Origin: Bacillus sp. SORGH_AS_0510
GTDB taxonomy: Bacteria; Bacillota; Bacilli; Bacillales; Cytobacillaceae
Reading direction: 5' to 3'
DNA: 64,000 nucleotides
NCBI RefSeq assembly: GCF_030818775.1
Contig: NZ_JAUTAU010000001.1
Span: 3,724,001 to 3,788,000, forward strand
In this document: positions 18,129 to 26,735 of the stretch, piece after piece
How the letters are laid out: each line of letters starts with the position of its first letter
How positions within the stretch are numbered: the stretch's first letter is position 1
Program-made: the position numbers and the translations under genes
Notes under the pieces: generated by a model
Databases searched by the model: none
What the model was told of the DNA's origin: nothing
What the model saw: the letters and a program-made list of their open reading frames with translations, nothing else

Positions 18129-18581
18129 CTACCTTCTATTAAATTCTTCTAATTTAGTAGAAATAGCTACTGCCACTTCTTCATCGGATTTTTGAATGGC
18201 TTTTTTAAAGAGTGTATTAGCAAGCGTTCCCATAGGACCGGTGGCATTAATTTCAAGGAACCCTGTCACTCGTGTTTTATTTCTATTTATTGCTTTTGCT
18301 TCGAAATAACCTTCACCTAAATATTTATCATTAGAACGTTTTAATTCAAAGCTTACCCTTGCCGGCTCATTCCACTCAATATTGTCAATAATTAAACTAA
18401 CCTTTTTCTTCATAATGCCTAGGAAGTCACTTTTGAACTCCCAGAAGATTTGGTTGTCGTTTACTTCTGCATGTTGAATATAACCCGGAACCAATGGTGC
18501 CCAGTTACTTGGATCCCGAATAAATCTCCAGATTACATCAATTGGGATATCTAATTCTACATGTTGTAATTCACTTGGCAT
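18129..18581 (-). CDS. SRPBCC (START-like) domain protein
   Basis: A 150-residue protein of the SRPBCC/polyketide-cyclase-like superfamily, small hydrophobic-ligand binding cups. The opening strand and helix are HVELDIPIDVIWRFIRDPSNWAPLVPG and the C-terminal long helix is GPMGTLANTLFKKAIQKSDEEV; this resembles CoxG-like members. The longer open frame to 18863 is not used: it runs through the repeat element at 18661-18793, and the ATG at 18581 has a GAGGG site. It sits downstream of the TetR gene and probably belongs to that regulon. The ligand is unknown. Confidence 0.78.
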   Translation of the reverse strand: MPSELQHVELDIPIDVIWRFIRDPSNWAPLVPGYIQHAEVNDNQIFWEFKSDFLGIMKKKVSLIIDNIEWNEPARVSFELKRSNDKYLGEGYFEAKAINRNKTRVTGFLEINATGPMGTLANTLFKKAIQKSDEEVAVAISTKLEEFNRR

Positions 18582-18660
18582 TTGTATCCCTCTTTCATAA
18601 TCAAAGTAAAAGACCTTCAAGTATGTGAAGGCCCTTTTAAAATTGGCTCTGTTAAACGTG

Positions 18661-18793
18661 CCTGTTGATCTCCGCTCCAGGCACGAGCGGTTCGTGGGTG
18701 TTTCGGCGAGCCTCCTCGGAGAAACGCGCCTGCGGGGTCTCCCCTGAACCATAATCCCACAGGAGTCTTCGTGCCTTCCGCTCCAATCAACAG
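18661..18793. repeat. Structured GC-rich intergenic repeat of Bacillus type
   Basis: CCTGTTGAT at 18661-18669 and ATCAACAGG at 18785-18793 are perfect inverted ends; AGGCACGA (18679-18686) and TCGTGCCT (18769-18776) are a nested second pair. The inside is much richer in GC than the surroundings, with blocks such as CGCCTGCGGGGTCTC. I recognise the block as a dispersed intergenic element of Bacillaceae. It lies between the TetR gene and the SRPBCC gene, possibly adding structure to their transcript. Confidence 0.75.
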
Positions 18794-18856
18794 GGTTTAA
18801 CACAGCCTTAAAAATATATATGTTTAATAAACAGTTTATAGAAGAAATAATTAAAA

Positions 18857-19483
18857 CTAACAAATGGATGCAAGAAAAAAGTTGAGATGGTTCTCCATCT
18901 TGGATTCTACTTCTCTAGTGTCTATGTTGTCATACTTCAGAAGCAGATATTCTGTCATCATAGTAAATAACGGATACTGATACTCTATGGCCAAAATTCT
19001 TGCATTTTGCTGACTAAGCTTTCCTTCCTTGATGAAGTACTCAAACGCCGTTTCCAAGAAATCAATGGTTCCATTGTATACATCATTCATGATGATCTCT
19101 CTTGCCCTTTGGTCACGGAATTGCTCAATATTTAGTATTCTCCACATTTTTTCGTGCAAGGGTTCTTCAACAGCCAGTTTAAAATGAATGATCCCCCGAG
19201 TTAAAAATTGGTTGATTGTCACACTTTTACTAATTGCCTCTAGTGTTTCCAGATTAGGTCTTGTTTTAGTATGATGTTTACGAAATAACGCATAAATCCA
19301 TTCTAATATTTCATCCTTTGACTTAAAGTGATTATATAAAGCACTTTCTTTAATCCCAACGACTTTGGTAAGCTCCCGAACGGATACGGCAGAAAAACCT
19401 TTATGAGAAAATAGTTCAATTGAAGCCTCAAGGATTTTATATTTTGTACTGTTTACATCAAGGTTTGTTACTGAATGATTCAT
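18857..19483 (-). CDS. TetR family transcriptional regulator
   Basis: A 208-residue repressor. The N-terminal helix-turn-helix is ILEASIELFSHKGFSAVSVRELTKVVGIKESALYNHFKSKDEIL (residues 17-60), a standard TetR pattern; the C-terminal helical ligand domain has no recognisable subtype. A GGGAG site precedes the ATG. It follows the broken CPBP gene by 16 bp and precedes the SRPBCC gene. Two identical 14-bp operators lie upstream of this gene group and of the MBL gene; they are the likely binding sites (inference). Confidence 0.88.
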   Translation of the reverse strand: MNHSVTNLDVNSTKYKILEASIELFSHKGFSAVSVRELTKVVGIKESALYNHFKSKDEILEWIYALFRKHHTKTRPNLETLEAISKSVTINQFLTRGIIHFKLAVEEPLHEKMWRILNIEQFRDQRAREIIMNDVYNGTIDFLETAFEYFIKEGKLSQQNARILAIEYQYPLFTMMTEYLLLKYDNIDTREVESKMENHLNFFLASIC

Positions 19484-19499
19484 CTGGAAAAACTCCCTA

Positions 19500-20277
19500 T
19501 TATTTCATTGTCATTAACAAAAGCTGTACCACAAGCTGAAGGTCCATAAGAAAATGAGCAATCGCAATGGGCAATAAGCGATTAGTTCTAGAGTAAATTA
19601 ACCCTAAAATCAGAGCTAATGGTAAAAAGGATAAAAACCGCCACATCACGTAAGGTCCATCAAAAACTAATGGTAAGGCAACATGTTGGAAAGCTAAGAA
19701 CAATCCCGATAGTAGAATGGCTAACCACAGTTTTCCTGACCTTTCCTTTATCCTTGGAAGTGCGTAGCCAATATATGTGGGTGTTTCCACAAGACCATTC
19801 GATATGGGAAACAAAACTAGGGCTATTGATGCGGCCCACAATGGAAGTTTTTGAAACATCACTTCTGGTGGTGTAAAGGATCCTAATAATATATAAGAGA
19901 ATAGAAACAAGGGAATAGCCCCTGCAAGAAAACCGACAACAATGAGCCTTAACGTTTCAAGTGTATCTTTTTTGGCCCTGCCTTTTTTTTAAGTTAAAAA
20001 TGGAAAGATACGAATAGCCTTCCTTTTTCAAGAAACTCCTTAAAATGAGAAAGGTAACGAAATTGGCGAATATAGCTTGAAATGGCCACCATTTCTCCGC
20101 TTCATGTAGGGGAGAACTTTTTCCTGCTAGGGCAAAGATTCCAACTTAAAGGGCACCAAATATGATAAATAAAATCGTTCTCATTACTAATGAGATGACA
20201 ATTCTTCCAACTATGGTTTTCTCATTAATTACTGTCTTCACCTGGATGCTATTCGAACTCAATAATTCCTTTTTCAT
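19500..20277 (-). pseudogene. CPBP-like intramembrane protease family gene, broken by a stop and a frameshift
   Basis: Translation from ATG 20277 (AGAGGTG site) gives a membrane protein start (VINEKTIVGRIVISLVMRTI) that meets an in-frame TAA at 20146-20148 (codon 44). The frame continues to a run of eight A on the coding strand (19983-19990), where one base too many shifts it. After repair it continues into hydrophobic helices and a degenerate CPBP core (GLVETPTYIGYALPRI, LAFQHVALP, AHFLMDLQL). The usual EE..R motif is absent, so even the intact form may not have been a classic protease. Two lesions make true decay likely. Repaired length is 258. Confidence 0.72.
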
Positions 20278-20315
20278 GATGCACCTCTTGGAATAATTTT
20301 CATACCTCCAATGAA

Positions 20316-20329
20316 TTAACGTTCGTTCA
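20316..20329. promoter_or_regulatory. TetR-type operator, copy 1
   Basis: TTAACGTTCGTTCA is an imperfect palindrome (half-sites TTAACG and CGTTCA around TT), 39 bp upstream of the CPBP gene that leads the TetR group. An identical copy lies at 21229-21242. Confidence 0.65.
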
Positions 20330-20346
20330 CAAGGTTGGCAAAAAAA

Positions 20347-21171
20347 TTAGGTTTGGAACAATTCTCCTTGAACTGCCCTAATATATCGATCTGCTGATAA
20401 TTGAACAGATTGATTTGCATCTTCCTTTACAGTCTTATGAAAGGCATTATAAATTCGATTAAATGATAAAGGCTTAACCTTCTCTGCTATTTCTCTAACT
20501 GTTTTAGCAGGTAATGGAATCAAGTTAGGATAACTATACATAAAGCTTACCCACCTTCTATCTGCCACTACTTGGATGATATCTCCTGTTAAAAGGACGC
20601 CCTTCCCTTCGTTTCCATCCTCCCAATGTAAAACTGCTCCACCTTTAAAATGTCCGCCTAATCTGTGAATAGTCATTCCCTCATGTAAGACCAGCTTTTC
20701 TCCAGACCATAGAATAATATGATCACTTGGATTCACAATCCACTCCTTGTCATCCTCATGGATGTATATAGGGACATCAAATGCTTTTGCCCACTCAATC
20801 TGTGCTGAATAATAATGAGGGTGGGAAAGAGCAATCGCGTTAATGCCTCCCATTTGCTGAATCTCCTCAATCGTTCTTTCATCAATATAGGTTATACAAT
20901 CCCATAATACATTAAAGTCATTTCCTTTGATGAGGTAAGCAGTTTGACCGATTCCAAAAGAAGGTGACGTGGTGATACTGTACAAGTTTTCCTCTTCTAA
21001 TAGAATATTATTTTTATATTTTTGTGACTCAATTAACTTCTCTAATGTTGTCCAGTCTTGCCCATTCGGGTTTACATATTGTCTTTCCTCCTCACAAATC
21101 ATGCAAGAGCTAGGAGGCAGTGGGGAGTTTGGATATTGTGTTCCACAAGTTGTGCACACAAATTTATTCAC
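20347..21171 (-). CDS. MBL-fold metallo-hydrolase with N-terminal zinc ribbon
   Basis: A protein of about 274 residues. A CxxC-x13-CxxC zinc or rubredoxin-like ribbon fills residues 6-30 (CTTCG, then CMIC). A metallo-beta-lactamase fold follows, with ALSHPHYYSAQIEW (short form of the HxHxDH motif), RLGGHFKGG and LLTGDIIQVV as metal-ligand motifs. The frame opens with an ATG at 21180 that touches the AAGG site; the GTG at 21171 with 9-nt spacing is a better start. The operator shared with the TetR group lies upstream. The substrate is unknown; the short HxH motif suggests a diverged active site. Confidence 0.8.
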   Translation of the reverse strand: MNKFVCTTCGTQYPNSPLPPSSCMICEEERQYVNPNGQDWTTLEKLIESQKYKNNILLEEENLYSITTSPSFGIGQTAYLIKGNDFNVLWDCITYIDERTIEEIQQMGGINAIALSHPHYYSAQIEWAKAFDVPIYIHEDDKEWIVNPSDHIILWSGEKLVLHEGMTIHRLGGHFKGGAVLHWEDGNEGKGVLLTGDIIQVVADRRWVSFMYSYPNLIPLPAKTVREIAEKVKPLSFNRIYNAFHKTVKEDANQSVQLSADRYIRAVQGELFQT

Positions 21172-21228
21172 GAGAATCATCCTTTCTTTAAAACGGTTTG
21201 GATATTTTTACCACTAATAATATATTAG

Positions 21229-21242
21229 TTAACGTTCGTTCA
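21229..21242. promoter_or_regulatory. TetR-type operator, copy 2
   Basis: The same 14-mer TTAACGTTCGTTCA as at 20316-20329, about 58 bp upstream of the MBL gene start. Confidence 0.65.
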
Positions 21243-21312
21243 TATGTCAATAAATTGTATAATTTTGGATAAAAGTTATGAAAGCGCCTGGCTATTATTT
21301 CAGATCAAGCGG

Positions 21313-21597
21313 GTCGATTGGCTAGAGGAGCCTAGACAGAGACATAGTCGCAATTAAGATAACAAAAGTCCTTTATCTGTAATAGCAGATAACCTTGCCT
21401 GGCAATCAAACCTTCCCCTATTTACTAGTCGCTCTCTTTTCCTCTTACCATGGGCATTAGACATTTCTTCTATTTACCAGACGCTCCCTTTTGCTCTTCC
21501 CACGGGCAATAGACCCTTCTCCTATTTACCGGTCTGCTTCCTTCCATTGAATCGGGACATAAATTACCACAGTATCAAGGACTGTGGCTGTGACAAT
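21313..21597. repeat. Intergenic element A, copy 1: array with 52-bp period
   Basis: This gap of about 480 bp holds no gene. It has a left flank (from GTCGATTGGCTAGAGG), three degenerate units beginning at 21401, 21453 and 21505 (exact 52-bp period; unit pattern GGCATTAGA..CTATTTACCAG..GCTC) and a right flank AAGGACTGTGGCTGTGACAA. A second copy with the same layout and orientation lies at 54536-54789. No open frame or transposase is associated. Confidence 0.75.
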
Positions 21598-21620
21598 TTT
21601 ATACATAATCTGTTAAAAAA

Positions 21621-21654
21621 GAGACTGGATCCTTATTCATAAAGATCCATTCTC
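21621..21654 (-). terminator. Terminator of the aminotransferase gene
   Basis: GAGACTGGATC (21621-21631) pairs with GATCCATTCTC (21644-21654); on the minus strand it is followed by TTTTTT. Confidence 0.8.
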
Positions 21655-21662
21655 TCCTATGG

Positions 21663-22845
21663 TTAATTTGTTATTGCCTGTTTTAAAAGAAATTGCTGGA
21701 TTCTTTCTGCAGCGGTCGATAACCGTTCGGGCGGCTGTACCATGGCAATACGAACATACCCTTCCCCTAATTTTCCGAATGCATCACCTGGAATCACTGC
21801 CACACCCGCCTGGTCAATTAATTCAAAGGTAAATTCTCGAGAGGTCCAGCCTGAGGGAATTTTAGCCCAAACGAACATCGTTGCAGGTGACTTTTCCACC
21901 TGCCAGCCACTTTTCCTTAGCCCAGAAATTAATGTATCCCGACGGATTTCATATTCTTTTACCTGTTCACGAAGATATTGAAAGTCAGAGGTCAGTGCAG
22001 TAACCGCTGCCTTTTGGATTGGATAAAAAATTCCATAATCGATATGTGACTTTAATGAAGCAAGAATCGCTATTGCTTGCGCATTGCCAACCACATAACC
22101 AATTCGACAGCCAGCCATATTAAATGTTTTTGACAGTGAATTAAATTCAATTCCGACCTGTTTTGCTCCTGGAACCGACATGAAACTAAGCTGGGGATGA
22201 TCATCAAATATTAATTCTGAATAGGCAAAATCATGAACAACTAATATCCCATGCTGCTTAGCGAAATCCACTACCTTTTCAAAAAATTCTCTATCTGCTA
22301 ATGCAGTTACAGGGTTCCCAGGATAGCTGATGATCATCATTTTGGTTTTATGTAAAACTTCTAGCGGAATTTCCTCCAGCTGGGGGCAGGAACTTATTTT
22401 CAGCTACCAACGGCATAGGATAAATTATTCCACCTGCAATATTTACACTTGCCTCATATATCGGGTATCCAGGATCCGGAACCAAAACATAATCTCCTGG
22501 ATTAATAAATGCTGTAGCCAAATGTGCCAACCCATCCTGTGACCCCATTAACTGCAGGACTTCCTTTTCAGGGTTAAGATCAACGGCATACCTTTGTTGA
22601 TAAAAATAACTAACTGCTTCATGAAATTCTGGAATCCCTGTCAGAGTGTACCCATAGCGACTTGTGTCCTGAGCGGCCTCAATCAATGTTTCCACAACAA
22701 ACGATGGCGGCGGAAAATCAGGTGATCCTACACTTAAATCAATGACATCTTTTCCTCTTTTGATAGCTTCTTTTTTACGATTAGCTACTTCTTGAAAAAT
22801 ACTTGCTGACATTTTTTGTAGTTTTTCTGATGCAAAAAAATTCAA
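21663..22845 (-). pseudogene. PLP-dependent aminotransferase (LL-DAP aminotransferase-like), split by a frameshift
   Basis: A class I/II fold-type I aminotransferase. The 5' part (from TTG 22845 behind AGGGGGG) has DLSVGSPDFPPP and VPDPGYPIYEASV and stops after AENKFLPPAGG. The 3' part resumes at KMMIISYPGNPVTA and contains VVHDFAYSEL, the PLP Lys in SLSKTFNMAG and RIGYVVG. Removing one G of the GGGGG at 22382-22386 gives FLPQLEEIPLEVLHKTKMM, a clean join, and 393 residues. The similarity is to LL-diaminopimelate aminotransferase-like enzymes, but substrate use cannot be told from sequence. The break may be a read error. Confidence 0.85.
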
Positions 22846-23029
22846 AATCATTCCCCCCTCAATCTTTTCTGCAATAATATTGTTTATATTAACATAATTC
22901 AGATTATAACAGTCGAAGAATATGTATTCTATATTTCTAATTAACCATTGATTAATATCTATTCATAAATTAAGATTTGTAGATAGGAGAAAATTCAGAA
23001 TAGTCTTTATGATTTTGGAGGTAACTGAA

Positions 23030-23668
23030 TTGAAATTCTTTCAGTATTGTTTGTTCTTCTTAGGGTTAACCTTTTTTGGCTTAGGCAACGCGATTGCGGT
23101 TAAAGTCAAATATCTTGGTCTACATCCGTGGGAAGTCCTAAATGTTGCTCTTTATGAGCATTTTGGTTTGACCATTGGTACATGGGGTGTTGTCTGTGGT
23201 TTAATTCTAATCCTCGTTTCGTTCTTTGTGGCTAGAAGCTATATTAATATTGGGACGATCTTAAATGCTTTGTGCATAGGACCCATAATGGATTTTTTCC
23301 TTTGGCTGGATATTCTTCCGAAGGCAACACACACTTGGATGGATTACATTATTTTATTGGTTGCTATAGTTACTACCGGGATTGGTGGCGGGATGTATGT
23401 GGCCGCAGGAATTGGCGCTGGCCCTCGTGATGGATTTATGCTTTCCATTTCTGATAAAACAAGACTGTCTGTAAGCCAAGCAAGGATCATCGTAGAAAGT
23501 ATGGTTTTAATTGTGGGCTTTTTATTAAGCGGCCCGGTGTTTATTGCCACTTTTGTTTACACATTCATTCAAAGTCCGGTTTTTCAACGCTCATTAAAGC
23601 TGTTCCGTTCCCTGGTTGAAACGCTAAAAAAACGAAAAGAGCATCAACCAGAAAGCATTATTCTTTAA
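23030..23668 (+). CDS. YczE/YyaS-type integral membrane protein
   Basis: A 212-residue membrane protein with five predicted transmembrane helices and the family pattern FFGLGNAIAVKVKYLGLHPWEVLNVALYE, INIGTILNALCIGP and GIGAGPRDGFMLSIS. YczE-type proteins have no established transport substrate; in B. subtilis YczE is linked to bacillomycin/surfactin production. The frame opens at ATG 23009, but GGAGG at 23016-23020 points to the TTG at 23030, which starts directly at the first helix. It is divergent from the aminotransferase gene. The assignment to the family is good, the function is open. Confidence 0.82.
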   Translation: MKFFQYCLFFLGLTFFGLGNAIAVKVKYLGLHPWEVLNVALYEHFGLTIGTWGVVCGLILILVSFFVARSYINIGTILNALCIGPIMDFFLWLDILPKATHTWMDYIILLVAIVTTGIGGGMYVAAGIGAGPRDGFMLSISDKTRLSVSQARIIVESMVLIVGFLLSGPVFIATFVYTFIQSPVFQRSLKLFRSLVETLKKRKEHQPESIIL

Positions 23669-23673
23669 CCACA

Positions 23674-23707
23674 AAAGGATCTCCACTCAACAAGAGGGAG
23701 GTCCTTT
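23674..23707. terminator. Bidirectional terminator between convergent genes
   Basis: AAAGGATCTCC at the left pairs with GGAGGTCCTTT at the right with one mismatch, between the YczE gene and the MFS gene. Confidence 0.75.
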
Positions 23708-23714
23708 CAAATGG

Positions 23715-24905
23715 CTAGTACTCCGTTATATTAGAAACATTTACTTTTTTTAAACCCTTTAAAGTAAAACAGCTAGCAATAATAATAAGCGAAAATAAAA
23801 GGAATATATGACTTACTCCAATTTTCGATATTAAAAACCCTGTTGTTAGGGCAGATGTAATTTTTACGATGGAGGCTAAAATCGTTCTTAGTCCAACGAC
23901 TCTCCCAATATACTCTTTTGTTGAATTCAATTGGATTAGTGTTTGAGTAATAATTAAGTGGGACATCGTAAATAATCCAAGAACAAATATGAAAATAACA
24001 GCTGTCATTTTATAACTATTAAAATATATTAAACCCGCTGTTGTTGCCATCCCCATCATGGTAATAACAATCGACCATTGTTTATATTTTTTCAAAAAAT
24101 ATGTAACAACGATTCCTGCGAGTATTCCCCCTACTGCAAAAGAAATATCAAACACCGAATATAATCCGCTGCCTCCCTTAAATACCTTTGCTAACGGTAA
24201 AAGAATGGTTGTAGTCATTTGGATACTAATGCTATTTAATATGGATAAAAAAAGGAGGTATCTCATTCCCTCCCGATTCTTGATAAAATCCCATCCGGAA
24301 ATCAGCTCTGAGTAGTATTGAATTTTACTCTGTTTCTTTTGTTTGGTATTAATCTGCTTCACCAAATAATAGAGAATGGCAGCTAGTAAAAATGTAAGCG
24401 AATTAATTAGGAAGCTAAGAGATAAAGACAATTTTATCAGCAGAACTCCTGAAACTGCTGAGCCTGCAATTAGTGCACCTTCATTGAGTGATGAAGATTT
24501 GGAGATAACAAAGGGAATATCTCTATCTTGAAATGATTCTTTTATGAAAGACTGCTCGGCAGGTTTGTAAATGGTGTAGCAGACAGCTAATAGAAACTGT
24601 AAAAAATAGATCAAAAGCGTTGATTCAAAATGTAATAGGATGAATATTGACATGGTTAGTACAATAATGAAACGAAAGATGTCTGTCATGACGACAATGA
24701 TTTTTGAATGATGATGATCAACATAAACGGATACAAGTGGTGTTAGCAAAATACTTGGTAAATAATAAATGGCAATCATCACACCTATTGAAAGTGCTTC
24801 ACCTGTTAAATGATAGATATACCACATTATAGCAATTTGCTGGATGCCGTCTCCAAAGTTACTAATCATCGAACCTAGTAAATAAGATAATTTGTTGTTT
24901 TTCAT
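23715..24905 (-). CDS. MFS transporter, likely drug efflux
   Basis: A 396-residue major facilitator with about 11-12 hydrophobic helices. The N-terminal part (GSMISNFGDGIQQIAIMWYIYHLTG, then SILLTPLVSVYVDHHHSK as the loop 2-3 motif) and YKPAEQSFIKESF resemble the macrolide-efflux-like branch (MefA/BcbE type). GGGGGAATACC precedes the ATG. It is monocistronic and convergent with the YczE gene. The substrate is unknown; the drug-efflux label comes from the family only. Confidence 0.85.
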   Translation of the reverse strand: MKNNKLSYLLGSMISNFGDGIQQIAIMWYIYHLTGEALSIGVMIAIYYLPSILLTPLVSVYVDHHHSKIIVVMTDIFRFIIVLTMSIFILLHFESTLLIYFLQFLLAVCYTIYKPAEQSFIKESFQDRDIPFVISKSSSLNEGALIAGSAVSGVLLIKLSLSLSFLINSLTFLLAAILYYLVKQINTKQKKQSKIQYYSELISGWDFIKNREGMRYLLFLSILNSISIQMTTTILLPLAKVFKGGSGLYSVFDISFAVGGILAGIVVTYFLKKYKQWSIVITMMGMATTAGLIYFNSYKMTAVIFIFVLGLFTMSHLIITQTLIQLNSTKEYIGRVVGLRTILASIVKITSALTTGFLISKIGVSHIFLLFSLIIIASCFTLKGLKKVNVSNITEY

Positions 24906-25045
24906 TTGGTATTCCCCCTTCCCCTTTGCCCGTTCTTATTGTACGTATGAATGTCTATAAGGAAAATTACGGAATTTTTATTACTTAACTTAAGAAAAAC
25001 TTATTAGCCTTGTTTTAACCTTGGACACATTCCAAAAAAGTAAAA

Positions 25046-25070
25046 GCCGCTATCCATAAGGATAAACGGC
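25046..25070. other. Hairpin in the gap between the MFS and PHP genes
   Basis: GCCG and CGGC enclose ATCC/GGAT with small internal mismatches. The T-run is weak on both strands, so its role (terminator or structured RNA) is uncertain. The rest of the gap 24906-25116 shows nothing else I can support. Confidence 0.35.
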
Positions 25071-25116
25071 CGCGTTGATTTCATTTACATTTTCAAATGA
25101 AAACCATTAAAATAAT

Positions 25117-25220
25117 GATGAAGGACATTTTCTTGTTCAATCAATGCAATTTTGTCTTTCATCCACCTGATGAAGGACATTTTCCTGCTCAATCAACTCA
25201 ATTTTGTCTTTCATCAGTCA
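25117..25220. repeat. Intergenic element D, copy 1: two units with 52-bp period
   Basis: Two units start with GATGAAGGACA at 25117 and 25169, exactly 52 bp apart. Each ends with the near-complement TGTCTTTCATC, so every unit can fold as a hairpin. A related array lies at 60443-60595. Confidence 0.75.
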
Positions 25221-25244
25221 ATATCTCTTAAAGTTTGTAATGTA

Positions 25245-26720
25245 CTATGAAAAATCCACTGTATCTAGTAGGTCTCCCCATGTGGATAGTGTTGGTGTTT
25301 TTTCACCGTTGAAGATCGGATTTACCAAACTGAGTAATTCCCCATCCTCAGAGCGAATTTCAAAGCGAATCCAGTTTACTTCTGATTTCTTTAGAGTAAA
25401 TTGGTTTTGAATAATTTTTCCTTCAGCAATCTTGATATCTTTTACCGATTGACCATCTTTAATCCAATGAAGGCTCGCATTTACTGGGGTTTTCATGAGC
25501 AAAATCTCGTACCAAACCTCGACCTCTTCCTTGTCACCAAAGCAATCTGATAAATTACTCCCCGGCAGATAAGAGATTCCATCTACAATAATATTAATTA
25601 TAAATTCTGGGCCTCTTGATACATAAGCTCTGCCCCTTTTTACTCCATTTAATACAGACCTGGCTGTCAGGCCTTCACAATAAACGAAAGTTGCAGGGTC
25701 CCCAATGACAGATGGAGGTCCCCCTTCTTCATACGACTCAGTAGGCAGTAAATGAGAATCGGAACCACCTATCCCATACATCCGATACCCATCATTCCAT
25801 AATGTATTCCACAATAAGAGTGCCTGTTCTGTCGCTTCCGGGTTATCCTTGTAGGTTGGGTCATTCCAGATTTCGATTACATCTATATCAGCTAACAAAG
25901 TCTGACGATACTGCCACTCCCAAGGCTTAAGCATCGGATGATTTATGCTGACAATGGCCTCAGTTGCCTTGACCTCATGGATAATTCGGTTCATGCCTTC
26001 TTCTGTCTCCATACCGCCATCTGCACAAGACGGACGCCAATCAACCCATTTGGTTAGACCGAGGGCATTAAAGTGTCCTTTCGAAGAAGTAATTTCCACA
26101 CCTGGAATCACCATGATTTCATCATCAAGCCATTTTGTCGGCAGAATATTATGGTCGGTAGCTACAAAGAAATCTAAATTCATTTTTCTAGCTTGCACCA
26201 TCCCATTTTTAGGTGTCATCTTTCCATCTGATTCCGTTGTATGTGTATGAAAATCCCCTTTATACCATCGTGTTTCTGTATTGAACACCTGATCTATTTG
26301 ATAATCGGTTAAGAGAAAACCCTTAGCCATTCCGTCCTTCGACCAAGTAGAACCTTCCACATTATTTCCATCCTTTTGACCAAAACCGCCTACATAATCA
26401 ACCGTATATTGGCGATTTTCAGAAGACGGAGGACTAAGAATTTCTAGCGTCCAAGTTCCGGTGCCAAGTTTACCAGATACCGCTCCAAAGCTTGTATACT
26501 TAGAAGATTGAGAGATTAATATAGTCTTAGGTTCATTCATCACAAGCAATTGGGCCCTCAACTTTTGCTCAGGATCCCATAGTAAAATTGAATACCACCC
26601 TTTAACGGAAAAAGAAATAGTTAATTCAAGCCAGTCATAATCAAACTCTAGTTCAAGCGGTAAAGAGAAAGACGGTGCCTGTAACACACCGTCAATCTTT
26701 GTTGAGTACGAAGCAGTCAA
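25245..26720 (-). CDS. CehA/McbA-type PHP-domain metallohydrolase
   Basis: A cytoplasmic phosphoesterase-like protein of 491 residues. The N-terminal 130 residues are beta-rich and carry no clear motif. The PHP metal site follows: GDFHTHTTESDGKMTP, FFVATDHN, VIPGVEITSSKGHFNALG, SINHPMLKPW and GGSDSHLLPTES. A beta-sandwich tail closes the protein. The frame opens with a TTG at 26726 touching the ribosome binding site; the TTG at 26720 is better spaced from AGGAGG. It is the last gene of an operon with an ABC importer, so it probably hydrolyses the imported phosphodiester or ester; this is inference. Confidence 0.85.
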   Translation of the reverse strand: MTASYSTKIDGVLQAPSFSLPLELEFDYDWLELTISFSVKGWYSILLWDPEQKLRAQLLVMNEPKTILISQSSKYTSFGAVSGKLGTGTWTLEILSPPSSENRQYTVDYVGGFGQKDGNNVEGSTWSKDGMAKGFLLTDYQIDQVFNTETRWYKGDFHTHTTESDGKMTPKNGMVQARKMNLDFFVATDHNILPTKWLDDEIMVIPGVEITSSKGHFNALGLTKWVDWRPSCADGGMETEEGMNRIIHEVKATEAIVSINHPMLKPWEWQYRQTLLADIDVIEIWNDPTYKDNPEATEQALLLWNTLWNDGYRMYGIGGSDSHLLPTESYEEGGPPSVIGDPATFVYCEGLTARSVLNGVKRGRAYVSRGPEFIINIIVDGISYLPGSNLSDCFGDKEEVEVWYEILLMKTPVNASLHWIKDGQSVKDIKIAEGKIIQNQFTLKKSEVNWIRFEIRSEDGELLSLVNPIFNGEKTPTLSTWGDLLDTVDFS

Positions 26721-26735
26721 CGTCAATCCTCCTCT

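Noticed and set aside
18582..18863. N-terminal extension of the SRPBCC frame
   Set aside because: It translates the GC-rich repeat at 18661-18793; the ATG at 18581 has its own ribosome binding site.
21401..21556. Possible CRISPR array
   Set aside because: The repeats have no short constant part with unique spacers; whole 52-bp units are related. No cas gene is near.
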